Positions 41,137-50,513 are shown, counted from the stretch's first letter. The stretch is DNA of 64,000 bases from UBA6055 sp965214085 (GCA_965214085.1 OZ243937.1:3162001-3226000); one strand, 5' to 3'. Program-made: numbers and translations. Notes: generated by a model not told the origin, from the letters alone.

Positions 41137-42924
41137 TCAGCGCTCGATTGGCGCCGCTGCTGTCTGGCAGGCGTGGGCTGGCAGGCGCGGGCTGACGCGG
41201 TAAATTGTCTCGAATGCTTCGAAACCCGGCCGCATTTTGCGCGCCGCCAGGGCTTCGGCTTCGAATTGCCCTTTGACCAATTCGTAGGTTTCGGCGCTGA
41301 TGATGATTTCCCCGGGCTCGGCGTTTTCTTGCAAGAATTTGCCTACATCGGGCGCCTCCCCCAGCGCGGCGAATTCAATGCGATTGGCGCCGCCCACCAT
41401 GCCCAGCACCGAGTGCCCGGTATGGATGCCGATGCCAAAGTGCAGTTGCTGGTCGACGTGCAATATTTCGTGCAGCGCCCGCACATCCGACAGAATGGCG
41501 CAAGCCGCCCGCAGCGCGCGCAGAGCGTGATCGGACTGGTGGTTGAGCTGGGTATTCCAAAGCGCCTTGATGGCATCGCCCAGGTATTGATCGACGATGC
41601 CGTCGTGCGCGTTGATGGCATCGCTGGCGGCGCCCAGATAGCGATTGACGATTCGCATCAAGTCTTCCGGCTGCAAGGTCTCGCTAAAGGTGGTGAAGCC
41701 GCGGACGTCCGCGAACATCGCCGTAATGGTATGCTCGGCCGGGCTGGTATCCAACTCGCTGATCGAGCCGATATTCTGCAGCAGCGCCTCGGGAATGAAG
41801 GTGCCTAGCAGTCGCCGTTGTTCCTCTTGCTCCTTGCGCTCGGTGAGATCATCGATGACCAGGGCAACGCCGTGGCTGGCCTCATTTTCGCCGCGCAGGG
41901 GGCTGGCCACCACTTGCCAGTAAGTCTGCCGCCCGTGATGCTCAAAGCGCTCTGCCCAAATATGCTGCGCGCGCTCGCGCCGGACCCGATCAATGTACTC
42001 GAAAAAACTCTCCGTCACCTGCGGCAGCACCTCGTGGAGCGAGACGCCGATAACATTTTCGTTGCTGGCGCCGGTGATTAACTCGGCCGCCTCGTTGCAG
42101 ACGATGATGCAATTCTCGTCGTTGACCGTGATAACGCCGGAGCCGATCGAGGCGAAGATATTGGACAGCCGAACCTGCATCTCCTCAATCAGCGCCATCT
42201 GCGCGCGGATGTCTTCAAACAAGCGCGCATTCTCGATAGCGACAGCCGCCTGCTGGCCGAAGCTGGTCAAGAGACTAAGCTCGTTTTCTTTGAACAAGCC
42301 GGCCATGACGCGGTTGTCGCAGTAGGCCACGCCGATCACTTCATCGCGCGCCTTCAGCGGCACGGCCAAAATGCTGAGCAAGTTAAAGCCGGCGATGCTT
42401 TCGCTGTGGCTGAATTGCTCGTCAGCGCCGGCATCCACCGTCAGCAGCGGCTCGCCGCTTTCGACGACCAGGTTGATCACCGACCAACTGACGATGCGCC
42501 CGCCAGCGGCTGTCTCTTCGGCGCTGAGCCCGCGCGCCACTTTGAACTCGATCTCGCCGGTTGCCGGGTTCTTCAGCACGATATAGCCGCGCTCCGCCTG
42601 CGTCAGTTGGATCACGGTTTCCATGACCTGGTTCAGGACTTCTTCAGTCTCCTGCGGCGAGTTGATAAGCGCTGTCGTTTCCGCCAGGCGGCGCAGCTGC
42701 TGCAGCTGCATGTGGGTATCGACCAAGCCAACCGAGAGCTTGTCGATGCTGGAGCGGACGGACCACAAGCGGTCGATGGCTTTGGGCGGCAAGTTGATGC
42801 CGCGGCGGCGCAGCAACTCCTGCTGCTGCTCCAGCAGCGTCTTGATTTCATCGGCGCGCTGCTTTAAGCCGCGTACTTCGGCTTGAATCGCGCTGAAGCC
42901 GGCCGCGGGGAACTGTTGACTCAT
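41137..42924 (-). CDS. GAF-PAS-class III cyclase protein, subunit with both metal aspartates
   Basis: 595 residues: N-terminal coiled coil (1-65), GAF domain (about 75-230, with ERGYIVLKN and VPLKARDEVIGVAYCDN), PAS domain (about 245-370, GSGVITVNDENCIIVCNEAA), then a class III nucleotide cyclase domain (about 395-570). Metal-binding Asp residues are present in MFADVRGFTTFS and in YLGDAIKALW. The usual Lys before GD is Gln (VDQYLGD). The usual Thr is Ala, and the Asn/Arg of the V-N-x-A-x-R helix are missing (LGEAPDVGKFL). A homodimer should lack a complete active site. The gene overlaps the stop of the paralogue by ATGA, so both are co-translated. Confidence 0.88.
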   Translation of the reverse strand: MSQQFPAAGFSAIQAEVRGLKQRADEIKTLLEQQQELLRRRGINLPPKAIDRLWSVRSSIDKLSVGLVDTHMQLQQLRRLAETTALINSPQETEEVLNQVMETVIQLTQAERGYIVLKNPATGEIEFKVARGLSAEETAAGGRIVSWSVINLVVESGEPLLTVDAGADEQFSHSESIAGFNLLSILAVPLKARDEVIGVAYCDNRVMAGLFKENELSLLTSFGQQAAVAIENARLFEDIRAQMALIEEMQVRLSNIFASIGSGVITVNDENCIIVCNEAAELITGASNENVIGVSLHEVLPQVTESFFEYIDRVRRERAQHIWAERFEHHGRQTYWQVVASPLRGENEASHGVALVIDDLTERKEQEEQRRLLGTFIPEALLQNIGSISELDTSPAEHTITAMFADVRGFTTFSETLQPEDLMRIVNRYLGAASDAINAHDGIVDQYLGDAIKALWNTQLNHQSDHALRALRAACAILSDVRALHEILHVDQQLHFGIGIHTGHSVLGMVGGANRIEFAALGEAPDVGKFLQENAEPGEIIISAETYELVKGQFEAEALAARKMRPGFEAFETIYRVSPRLPAHACQTAAAPIER

Positions 42925-44699
42925 CGCTTTCGAAAGACCTCGTAGGCCTGCTTGCCTTCGGAGAGCCCCTTGCCGTAGATGAAGTCCCGCGGGCGAATGT
43001 CGTAGGCAAGGTTGCCGCTGTGGTTGTGGTGCAAATGGTCAAGCGTCTCCTGAAGGATGGTGATGCTGCCGGGAGTGGCGTTTTCCTGCACGCGCTTGGC
43101 GGTATTGATGCTGTGGCCCAGGGCGGTGAATTCGCGCCGCTGAAAACTGCCGACGTTGCCCAGGGTGGCCACGCCGGTGTACATGCCGATGATGTAATAA
43201 TGCGGCACGGGATCAATGCCCATTTCACGGTACAAGCCCACGAATTGATCGCGCATGAGCAAAGCACAGTCGAGCGCTCGCTGGGCGTGATTCCGCTCCG
43301 GATTGAGCTGGGTGTTGAACAGCGCCATCACCTCGTTGCCCATGTACTTGTCGATGATGCCGCCGCTTTCGTGGATGCAGGCCGTCGCCACCGCTTGATA
43401 CTGATTGAGGATTTTCAGCTTTTCGCTGGCGGTGACATCGGGCAGGGTCGTCCAGGGGCGCACATCGGCGAAGAGGCAAGTCACCTCCCGCTGGACGCCG
43501 CCCATCTCGATATTGGCGATTTCGTTGATCTGGTCCACCATGCCTTCGGGCAAGATGCGCTTCATCTCGCGGATGGTCGACTCGTGCTCAACCAGATGCG
43601 TGACATCGTCCATCACCAGGGTAACGCCTTGGGTATTATCATTGCCGTCCTTCAATGGCGACAGCGAAAGCGCCAGGGCGATCTGGCCGCGACCGGGCAG
43701 GTCCGCGCTGACTTCCAGCGAGTGGTCCATATTCTTTTCTTTGACCAGCGCCAGATGATCGGCCAACTGCAGCGCCGTGTTTTTTATCAAGTGATCCACT
43801 TCATAGCCGACCGCCGCATCCGGCCTGACATCCAGTATCTCGCCGGCCGCGCGATTAAATGTATGCACCAGGTCGTTGGAGTCGACGGCGATGATGCCGC
43901 TGCCCACCGAAGAAAAGATGTTGTCCATCAATGCTTTGACCCGCGTAATCTCAGCCAGGATATCTTCGGCGCGGCTATACATATGCGCGTTGGCGATGGC
44001 GACGGCCGCTGTGTTGGCGAAAGCCAGCATCAGGTTCAATTCGCGCTCGGTGAATATGCCCGATACCAGGCGGTTGTCCACATAAACGACGCCGGTGGTT
44101 TGGTCTTTGTATTTCAGCGGCACGCAAAGCACAGACCGCAGCACGAAGTTGATAATGCTTTTGTTGCTGGCCAGCCGCTCGTCCTGGAAGGCGTTATCTG
44201 CCAGTAAGGGCTCGCCGGTCTCGATGACCTGGTTAACAACCGTCATGCTAATCTGCGGGGCGCCGCCGCTGTCCAGGCCCCGCCCCAGCAAACCGCCTTC
44301 GCTGCTGATGCGAAATTCCAGCTCGCCGCTGTCCTGGTTGCGCAGAACGATATAACCGCGCTCCGCCTGCGTCAGGACGATGACCAACTCCATCGTTTCC
44401 TGCAGGACGGTATCAACATCGAGCGAATTGGTGATGCGCGTTGACATGTCCGACAGGGCGCGTAATTGCCGCAGCTCGGTCTGTTCCCCCACCACATTGT
44501 CTTCGAGGCGCTTGAATACTTGCTGCAGCTCCCCCAGCTTTTGCGGAATTGTGGGCGGCATCGCCAGCCGGCGCTTGAGCAGCAATTCCCGCTGAGATTC
44601 AACCGTGCCGCTCACCTGGTCGATCAAGCCCTCAAGCTGCCGCAGCTCGGCGATTAAGTTGATGGCGCTGGTCTGTGCTTCCGACACGCTAACTGTCAC
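42921..44699 (-). CDS. GAF-PAS-class III cyclase protein, subunit with Lys/Asn/Arg but no second Asp
   Basis: 592 residues, same domain order as its neighbour (coiled coil, GAF with ERGYIVLRN and VPLKYKDQTTGVVYVDN, PAS with GSGIIAVDSNDLVHTFNRAA, cyclase). In the cyclase domain the first Asp is kept (LFADVRPWTTL), but the second is Asn (DKYMGNEVMALF). The substrate Lys (DKY), Thr (EFTALG) and the Asn and Arg of HSINTAKRV are kept. This is the mirror image of the 41137-42924 protein, so the pair can make one composite site. The frame starts with GTG 44699; GTG 44687, eight bases behind AAAGGTGA, is at least as likely. The nucleotide product (cAMP or cGMP) is not predictable. Confidence 0.88.
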   Translation of the reverse strand: MTVSVSEAQTSAINLIAELRQLEGLIDQVSGTVESQRELLLKRRLAMPPTIPQKLGELQQVFKRLEDNVVGEQTELRQLRALSDMSTRITNSLDVDTVLQETMELVIVLTQAERGYIVLRNQDSGELEFRISSEGGLLGRGLDSGGAPQISMTVVNQVIETGEPLLADNAFQDERLASNKSIINFVLRSVLCVPLKYKDQTTGVVYVDNRLVSGIFTERELNLMLAFANTAAVAIANAHMYSRAEDILAEITRVKALMDNIFSSVGSGIIAVDSNDLVHTFNRAAGEILDVRPDAAVGYEVDHLIKNTALQLADHLALVKEKNMDHSLEVSADLPGRGQIALALSLSPLKDGNDNTQGVTLVMDDVTHLVEHESTIREMKRILPEGMVDQINEIANIEMGGVQREVTCLFADVRPWTTLPDVTASEKLKILNQYQAVATACIHESGGIIDKYMGNEVMALFNTQLNPERNHAQRALDCALLMRDQFVGLYREMGIDPVPHYYIIGMYTGVATLGNVGSFQRREFTALGHSINTAKRVQENATPGSITILQETLDHLHHNHSGNLAYDIRPRDFIYGKGLSEGKQAYEVFRKR

Positions 44700-45112
44700 C
44701 TTTGAGATTCTGGCAGCGACGGCATTTGACTGGCATCAGCATGTGGCGCAGACGCCGCCCCGCAAATCCGCAAGCGCCGCTGCGACAACTCGTTGCTGAT
44801 ACCCTTTTATAATACAATATCTCAATATGAATCTTTAAGCTCGATTTTCTCTTTGAGGCCGACCCGCGACCAGTGGCCGTCTGCGTATACTGTCCAGTAC
44901 GCTGAGTATACTGCAAGTGCGCGACGATGGCACGATACGCCAGCCATAGGCAGAGGTGAATTGTTGATATGGGAAGCGCTAGTCCAATCTCGCGCAGCCT
45001 GGATGCAGGGGGACCCAGTGTGACGCCCATATTGGTAAATTCAGGTTTCGGGCGAGCCAAGGCTCGCCCCTACGAACTCCTGGTGATTACGACGACTTTT
45101 ATCAAGAAATCA
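44700..45112. other. Intergenic region upstream of the cyclase operon
   Basis: No gene is called. It contains an AT-rich stretch near 44810-44840 (TATAATACAATATCTCAATA) that may hold the minus-strand cyclase promoter, and a GGGCGAGCCAAGGCTCGCCC hairpin at 45052-45071, another copy of the dispersed module. The rest has no recognisable structure. Confidence 0.5.
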
Positions 45113-46441
45113 TCACTCCTCACCCGTACAGCCGCCATCCAGCGCCAGCCGCGCCGCGCGTCGACCGATCTCGACGGCGTAATTCGTCCCGCGATCCCAA
45201 GGATAAACCTGCGACATGCTGGCCCAGAAAACGCCGGGCAGCGGCGTATTCAGCGCGGGAAGGTTGCGGCTGTGGTTCAAGGTCGGCACGGGCTGCGCGT
45301 AGGCGGCGCGCCAGACCCAGCGCTTGCGTATCCAGTCTCGCTTAAAGGCCGGGTTGATCTTAGTCAGCGCGGGCAAGAAGCGCTCCACCAACTCGTCTTC
45401 GCTCAGCTGAAAGTATTCGTGCTCGGGCGGCACGTAGTCGCCGCAATAGACGATATGGTCGCCACCGTAATGCTGGCGCGGGATATAGTTGGTGTGCTCC
45501 ACCAGCGCCAGAAAGGGAAAGTCCGACTGCGTTTTGTCAGCCGTTGTCGCCGGCAGATTTAGCCAGTAGGTATCGTCCGGCATCAGCGGCTGTTTGAGCG
45601 CGAAGACGACGCAGAGCCCGCCGATGCTCTTCAGCGCGGCCACTTGCCGGCCATATTCGGTCGTGCGCAGGTCGGGCGCCATCCGCAGCAGCAGCCGCGG
45701 CGATGTCGTACTGAGCACGCGGTCGAAGCTCTGCCATTGGCCGCCGATACGCAATGCCGGTTTCCCCGCGCGCAGGCGGATCTCCTCGACGGGCGCGCCC
45801 AGATGAATCGCCGCGCCGCCCGCTCGCAGCTGCGCCGCCAGCTCATCCAGGAAGGCTTGGAAGCCGCCGGTGTAGGTACCCAGCTTGAGCGTGCGCTTGA
45901 CGATGCGCGCCCACATGAATGACATCGGCACTTGATTGTATTGCTCGGCGAATTTTCCAATGAGCAGTGGCTTGAAGAATTTTTCATAAGCCTCGGCGCC
46001 CATCCAGCGGCGCATCCAGGCGTCGGCGGTGACGCGCTCAAAGGGCTGCCAGCGCGGCGCGAACTTGATGGCCATTCCGGCCAAGCCCATGCGCAAGGTG
46101 GACATCAGCGAGAGGGGCAAGAAGATCGCCGAGGGCGAAATCTCGCTGCGCACCGGCGCCCCGTCAACCCAGTAGCTCGTTTTGGGGCGCGGGAAGACGA
46201 CCTTGTGGCGCACGCCCATCTCCTCGGCCAAGCCCAGAATATCGTGGTCGGTGGCGAACCAGTGATGATAGAATTTCTCCAGCGTCCAATCCCAGCCTTC
46301 GTCTTTGAAGCCCGCCGCCAAGCCACCGACGCGGTCCGCCGCTTCGTAGATGGTGACTGAGTGCCCGGCGCGGACGAAGTCCCAGGCGGCTGCCAGCCCA
46401 GCCGCGCCGGCGCCGATGATGCCGATTTGCAGATTTGTCAT
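45113..46441 (-). CDS. FAD-dependent amine oxidase/protoporphyrinogen-oxidase-like oxidoreductase
   Basis: 442 residues from ATG 46441. The Rossmann dinucleotide motif IGIIGAGAAGLAAAWDFVRAG is at the start, with the FAD ribose acid in VTIYEAADRVGGLA. WTLEKFYHHWF, KTLKLGTYTGGFQAFLDEL and PWDRGTNYAVEIGRRAA (the C-terminal flavin-contact segment) follow. It resembles UDP-galactopyranose-mutase-like and carotenoid-desaturase-type flavoproteins. The substrate is unknown; sugar- or lipid-modifying roles are common among such genes near glycosyltransferases, but none adjoins here. An in-frame extension to 46546 is not supported. Confidence 0.8.
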   Translation of the reverse strand: MTNLQIGIIGAGAAGLAAAWDFVRAGHSVTIYEAADRVGGLAAGFKDEGWDWTLEKFYHHWFATDHDILGLAEEMGVRHKVVFPRPKTSYWVDGAPVRSEISPSAIFLPLSLMSTLRMGLAGMAIKFAPRWQPFERVTADAWMRRWMGAEAYEKFFKPLLIGKFAEQYNQVPMSFMWARIVKRTLKLGTYTGGFQAFLDELAAQLRAGGAAIHLGAPVEEIRLRAGKPALRIGGQWQSFDRVLSTTSPRLLLRMAPDLRTTEYGRQVAALKSIGGLCVVFALKQPLMPDDTYWLNLPATTADKTQSDFPFLALVEHTNYIPRQHYGGDHIVYCGDYVPPEHEYFQLSEDELVERFLPALTKINPAFKRDWIRKRWVWRAAYAQPVPTLNHSRNLPALNTPLPGVFWASMSQVYPWDRGTNYAVEIGRRAARLALDGGCTGEE

Positions 46442-46605
46442 GCGAGCATAATCCGTAGGTGCCTTTAGCTCGGTGTATCTTAAAAGGGAAATTAATATCA
46501 TTGCCTGAGTATGACTATCTGTTGCACACTTGCACCTGTTGCTCATCCAGATAGATAATAGAAATAGGATTGTCGTCGCTGCTACAATTGTTCGCCATCC
46601 TAACC

Positions 46606-46617
46606 CTGAACGTTCAG
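46606..46617. promoter_or_regulatory. Perfect palindrome before the ABC-3C operon
   Basis: CTGAACGTTCAG is a perfect 12-bp palindrome ending nine bases before the first start codon (46626). It overlaps the AGAGG ribosome-binding site. It could be an operator or an RNA hairpin masking that site. Confidence 0.45.
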
Positions 46618-46625
46618 AGGCTCGA

Positions 46626-47381
46626 ATGACTGGTAATAGAATACCTGCACCTGAAAAGAATATGCTTTGGGCAAAATCCGGAAATCGCTGCGCTTTTCCA
46701 AATTGTCCAGAACGACTGGTTCAAGAACAGAACGAACAGGACGATCGCGCAACTACTGGAGAAATTGCGCACATTTATGGTCGCAGCGCAAAGGGGCCAC
46801 GTCCAGCACCCCAAGAATTTCCCCGTTCACACCTTAACCGATACGAGAATCTTATCTTGCTATGCCCAAATCACCACAAGACAATTGATCGTCAGCCAGA
46901 AACCTACACCGTAGAAGCCCTACTGAAAATGAAAGAATCACACGAGCGTTGGATCACTGAAAGACGCCACCGTGCACTTTTCGGTTCTCTGGAATTGGAA
47001 ACTATTATCACTTGGCTGGCAAACTATTCCAAGATGCAACCATCTTCCGATTACGTCTTGCGACCACCTCGAGACAAGATCGAATACAACGCTCTATCTG
47101 CACCAGTTGAATCTTATGTCCAGTCCGGTCTGGCAAAAGAATATGCTGTACGGGAATTTGTTGAGCATCAGATTGTATTGGATGCTTCTTTTCCTGTAAG
47201 ATTGCTAATGCCCCTGAGGGCACGTTATGATATGAGCAAGTCGCTCGGCTACGATGGCGATGCGATTTTCTACGATCTCTGGCTATTTGCTTATGGTAAC
47301 AAATCTGAGTTTAGCTTACACGCGGCGGCACTCGCGATACTGAGCTATTACTTTGTAAGATGCGATATTTTCGAGAAATGA
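46626..47381 (+). CDS. HNH-domain effector of an ABC three-component (ABC-3C) system
   Basis: 251 residues. Residues 15-110 form an HNH nuclease-like domain: CAFPNCPERL supplies a zinc C-x4-C pair, GEIAHIYG the first catalytic His, and NLILLCPNHHKTID the second Cys and the N-x-n-H part. A helical C-terminal domain of about 140 residues (EYAVREFVEHQIVLDASF...) likely binds the other components, as in ABC-3C effectors. The start is at ATG 46626 behind AGAGG. Its stop overlaps the next start (ATGA). It would cut DNA or RNA when the ATPase senses infection; that is the proposed role of the family, not shown here. The composition is AT-rich relative to flanking genes. Confidence 0.75.
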   Translation: MTGNRIPAPEKNMLWAKSGNRCAFPNCPERLVQEQNEQDDRATTGEIAHIYGRSAKGPRPAPQEFPRSHLNRYENLILLCPNHHKTIDRQPETYTVEALLKMKESHERWITERRHRALFGSLELETIITWLANYSKMQPSSDYVLRPPRDKIEYNALSAPVESYVQSGLAKEYAVREFVEHQIVLDASFPVRLLMPLRARYDMSKSLGYDGDAIFYDLWLFAYGNKSEFSLHAAALAILSYYFVRCDIFEK

Positions 47382-47605
47382 TTCTTCCAACAAAACACAT
47401 AAGTGTCAACTATTCAATATTGGGCGTAGGCGCGCTAATTCTCGCGCACCTTTATAAGCCGCTTACGGTATCCTCGCTTTGGGAAGAAGTGAGAGGGTTT
47501 CCTGAGATTTCGACTTTCGAACGGTTCACACTTGGGCTGGACTTACTATACATAATGAATGTCATCGAGCTGAGTGACGGTACACTGCGGAGACTCCAGC
47601 AATGA
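47378..47605 (+). CDS. ABC-3C middle component (MC6-like)
   Basis: 75 residues. MILPTKHISVNYSILGVGAL, then LAHLYKPLTVSSLWEE and FERFTLGLDLLYIMNVIELSDG, match the small winged-helix-like middle components of ABC-3C systems (MC6 type). It overlaps both neighbours by ATGA, so all three genes are translated together. It probably bridges the ATPase and the HNH effector. Confidence 0.8.
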   Translation: MILPTKHISVNYSILGVGALILAHLYKPLTVSSLWEEVRGFPEISTFERFTLGLDLLYIMNVIELSDGTLRRLQQ

Positions 47606-49350
47606 TTCTCAAAGTAAGTGCAAACCATGAAATGTTCAAGACTATAGAGTTCTCTCCCGGTTTCAACGTTATTCTAGCGGAGCGAACAGAAGAGTCGAAG
47701 GAGAAGGACACGCGGAATGGGCTAGGCAAGACTACCCTGTTGAACATTATTCATTTCTGTTTGGGATCAAAGGCAGAGAAAGCAAAAGGGCTTCGAATAA
47801 GACCGCTGGAGGGCTGGGAATTCCATCTAGAATTTAGAATGCGCAATCAACAGGTGTCTGTTTCCCGCTCGGTTGACAGACCTGGTCAAGTAAAGATAAC
47901 GCCGGAAACGGACTGTTCAGACTGGCCAATTCAACCGGAGATCGAGCATAGATTAGAGACATATCGTTCGAAAGTAGCGGAATGGAATTCCACGCTTGGC
48001 TGGGGTCTCTACGATATCGACGTGGAAAGAAAAAAATACTCTCCCTCGTTTCGAGCTCTCTTGAGCTATGATATTCGTCGCAACCAGTTTACCGATCCAT
48101 TTCTAAACAACTCGCGCCAATTCGTTTGGGATTCTCAAGTACACAACGCATATATGCTTGATTTGAATTGGAAACACGCTGTACGGTGGCAGGAATTGCG
48201 AGATAGAACAAAGAGTGTAAACATGGTGCGAAAAGCCCTTAGGGACGGTGACAACCTTATCGCGAACATGGTTAGCACAGTAGGAGAATTGGAATATGAG
48301 CGAGATCGACTTCAGCGGCAGATCCGTAAGACCGATGGCGATTTGAGACAATTCCGAGTGCATCCAAAGTACGAAGCAATCGAGAATGAAGCTAATCGGC
48401 TTACAGCTAAGCTTCATGACATGGCTAATCACATTCTGCAATTAAAGCGGTTGGTAGAGTTTCACAGGCGAAGTGTTGAAGAAACTCAGCCGGCTGAGGC
48501 AATCAGAGTGAGCGAATTATATGAAGAGGCAGGCGCAAGATTCCCAGACTTGGTAAGACGTCGGCTCGACGATGTACGATTGTTTCACCTAGAAGTAGCC
48601 AAAAATAGACGGGTCTATCTTGAAAGTGAAGCTGCCCGTCTTGAAAACGAATTAGACAATGCGATCACCGAACAGAAGAACCTTTCGACAAAGCAGGCCA
48701 AATTGATGAAGTTTCTTGATACGCACGGAGCATTGGAGGACTACAACGAACTTCTTAAACTGAACCAGGAAAAGCAGGCGAATCTTGAATCCATTGACAG
48801 GCAGATTGATCAGAGAAGGCAAATAGATAACGAACAGTCTGAAATCAAGATTGAGCAAGGTCGACTAAACCTTGATGCGCGTCGAGATATGGATGAGCGA
48901 CACAACAAAAGGCTAGCGGCAGAAATATTTAACTCGAACTCAGAATGTCTTTATGAAAAGCCCGGTGCATTTATCGCTGATATTGTCCCCAATTCTGGCT
49001 TCAAATTTCGCGTGGAGATTGAACGCGAAGAAAGCCAAGGTGTAAGCAAAATGAAAGTGTTTTGCTATGACCTAATGCGTGCGGAATTGTGGTCACACCG
49101 CGACGTTCAACCCGGATTTCTAATTCATGATAGTACGCTTTTTTCCGATGTTGACGAACGTCAAGTTGCGCGCGCACTGGAATTGGGAGAAAGAAAATCA
49201 CGAGAAAGCGGCTTCCAGTACATAGTGTGTCTTAACTCAGACAGCATACCCTATGATGATTTCACGGAGGGCTTTGAAATTGACAAGTTTGTACGTCTCC
49301 GACTTACGGATAATGAGCCAGCCGGCAGGCTATTGGGTATCGAATACTAG
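47602..49350 (+). CDS. DUF2326-type ABC ATPase of the ABC-3C system
   Basis: 582 residues. The N-terminal Walker A TRNGLGKTTLLNIIHFCLG follows KEKD, as in DUF2326 proteins. The middle (about 210-430) is a long SMC-like coiled coil (KLHDMANHILQLKRLVEFHR, LESEAARLENELDNAITEQK). The C-terminal half-site has PGFLIHDSTLFSDVDERQVA, the family's D-loop-like motif. It is a Rad50/SMC-like ATPase thought to sense invading nucleic acid and license the effector. The last 4 bp overlap the stop of the converging tsaD gene, so the island was inserted or retained with almost no spacer. Confidence 0.85.
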   Translation: MILKVSANHEMFKTIEFSPGFNVILAERTEESKEKDTRNGLGKTTLLNIIHFCLGSKAEKAKGLRIRPLEGWEFHLEFRMRNQQVSVSRSVDRPGQVKITPETDCSDWPIQPEIEHRLETYRSKVAEWNSTLGWGLYDIDVERKKYSPSFRALLSYDIRRNQFTDPFLNNSRQFVWDSQVHNAYMLDLNWKHAVRWQELRDRTKSVNMVRKALRDGDNLIANMVSTVGELEYERDRLQRQIRKTDGDLRQFRVHPKYEAIENEANRLTAKLHDMANHILQLKRLVEFHRRSVEETQPAEAIRVSELYEEAGARFPDLVRRRLDDVRLFHLEVAKNRRVYLESEAARLENELDNAITEQKNLSTKQAKLMKFLDTHGALEDYNELLKLNQEKQANLESIDRQIDQRRQIDNEQSEIKIEQGRLNLDARRDMDERHNKRLAAEIFNSNSECLYEKPGAFIADIVPNSGFKFRVEIEREESQGVSKMKVFCYDLMRAELWSHRDVQPGFLIHDSTLFSDVDERQVARALELGERKSRESGFQYIVCLNSDSIPYDDFTEGFEIDKFVRLRLTDNEPAGRLLGIEY

Positions 49351-50429
49351 ATTCGGCTATCAACTTCATACGCATACACATCCTCGCTCAAGCGCCAAGT
49401 AGCGCGAGCCTCGAAATCCAGCGGGCTGCGGAAGCCGTCTCTGTTGCGGAAATGCGCGGCCGCGCCAATCATGGCGGCGTTGTCGGTGCAGAGCGGCAGC
49501 GGCGGCGCGTACAGCGGCAGGTCCAGCGCAAGTCCCAACTTCTGGCGCAGCAGCGTATTAGCGCTGACCCCGCCCGCCAGCAGAACCGCCTGCGCGTCAA
49601 AGTCGCGCGCCGCAGTACATGTCGCCGTGACCAGCGCGTCCGTCAGCGCATCCTGGAAAGCCGCCGCGACATCGGCAATATGCACATCGTCGCGCAGCTC
49701 AGCACGCCGCTCGTCGCCGCGCCGGCGCTGGTTGCGGCGTCCGCTAGGCTGTACAGTCACCGTGCGCATGACCGCCGTTTTTAAGCCGCTGAAGCTGAAA
49801 TCATACAAGCCGTCAGTCTTGGCGCGGGGAAAGCGATAGGCGCTGGCGTCGCCGCTTTCGGCTGCCGTCTGTATGGCCGGGCCGCCGGGAAAAGGCAGAC
49901 CGAGCAATCGCCCGACCTTGTCGAAGGCTTCGCCGGCCGCGTCGTCAATCGTGCCGCCGAGCCGCTGATAGACGCCGTGCCGCTGCATGAGCGCCAACTC
50001 GCTGTGCCCGCCGGAGACGATCAAAGCCAGCAGCGGGAAGTCCGGCTGGTCGAAATCGGGCGCTAGCCACAGCGAGTAGATATGCCCTTCCAGGTGGTTG
50101 ATGCCCAGCAGAGGCAAGCCGGTCGCCAACGACAGCCCTTTGGCGAAGTTGATGCCCACCAGCAGCGAGCCGACCAGCCCGGGTCCCTGTGTCACTGCCA
50201 GCGCGTCCAGATCGCTGTAGTCGATGTCGGCTTCCGCCATAGCTTGCGCGACTACCCCACTGATGACCTCGGCATGGGCGCGGGAGGCCACTTCGGGGAA
50301 AACACCGCCGTACTGCGCGTGCAGGTCAATCTGCGAGGCGACCACGTTGGAACGCAGGGCGGGCCCGGCGCTGATGACGGCGGCGGCGGTCTCGTCACAG
50401 GAAGTTTCGATGGCGAGGATGGTGGTCAT
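49347..50429 (-). CDS. tsaD: tRNA N6-adenosine threonylcarbamoyltransferase TsaD
   Basis: 360 residues, slightly longer than usual because of an Arg-rich insert near residues 220-250 (GRRNQRRRGDERRAELRD). ASKH-fold motifs: ILAIETSCDETAAAV, GVFPEVASRAH, and the iron-binding HLEGH in GINHLEGHIYSLW. SGGHSELALM, GGVSANTLLRQKL and a PLCTDNAAMIG C-terminal motif follow. It transfers threonylcarbamoyl to A37 of ANN-decoding tRNAs together with TsaB/TsaE, which are not adjacent. It is flanked on both sides by defence-type genes. The start is ATG 50429; six extra upstream codons are unlikely. Confidence 0.95.
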   Translation of the reverse strand: MTTILAIETSCDETAAAVISAGPALRSNVVASQIDLHAQYGGVFPEVASRAHAEVISGVVAQAMAEADIDYSDLDALAVTQGPGLVGSLLVGINFAKGLSLATGLPLLGINHLEGHIYSLWLAPDFDQPDFPLLALIVSGGHSELALMQRHGVYQRLGGTIDDAAGEAFDKVGRLLGLPFPGGPAIQTAAESGDASAYRFPRAKTDGLYDFSFSGLKTAVMRTVTVQPSGRRNQRRRGDERRAELRDDVHIADVAAAFQDALTDALVTATCTAARDFDAQAVLLAGGVSANTLLRQKLGLALDLPLYAPPLPLCTDNAAMIGAAAHFRNRDGFRSPLDFEARATWRLSEDVYAYEVDSRI

Positions 50430-50513
50430 GGCAGGGTATTGTAGCACTGAAAATCCGCCGCGCTGAGATGTATAATGAGGACGAGTGGGACGCGTTGCAT
50501 GGGAAGGCGAAAA

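Noticed and set aside
43020..44207. 395-codon plus-strand frame opposite the cyclase gene
   Set aside because: GAF, PAS and cyclase motifs lie on the minus strand; the plus frame is a compositional shadow.
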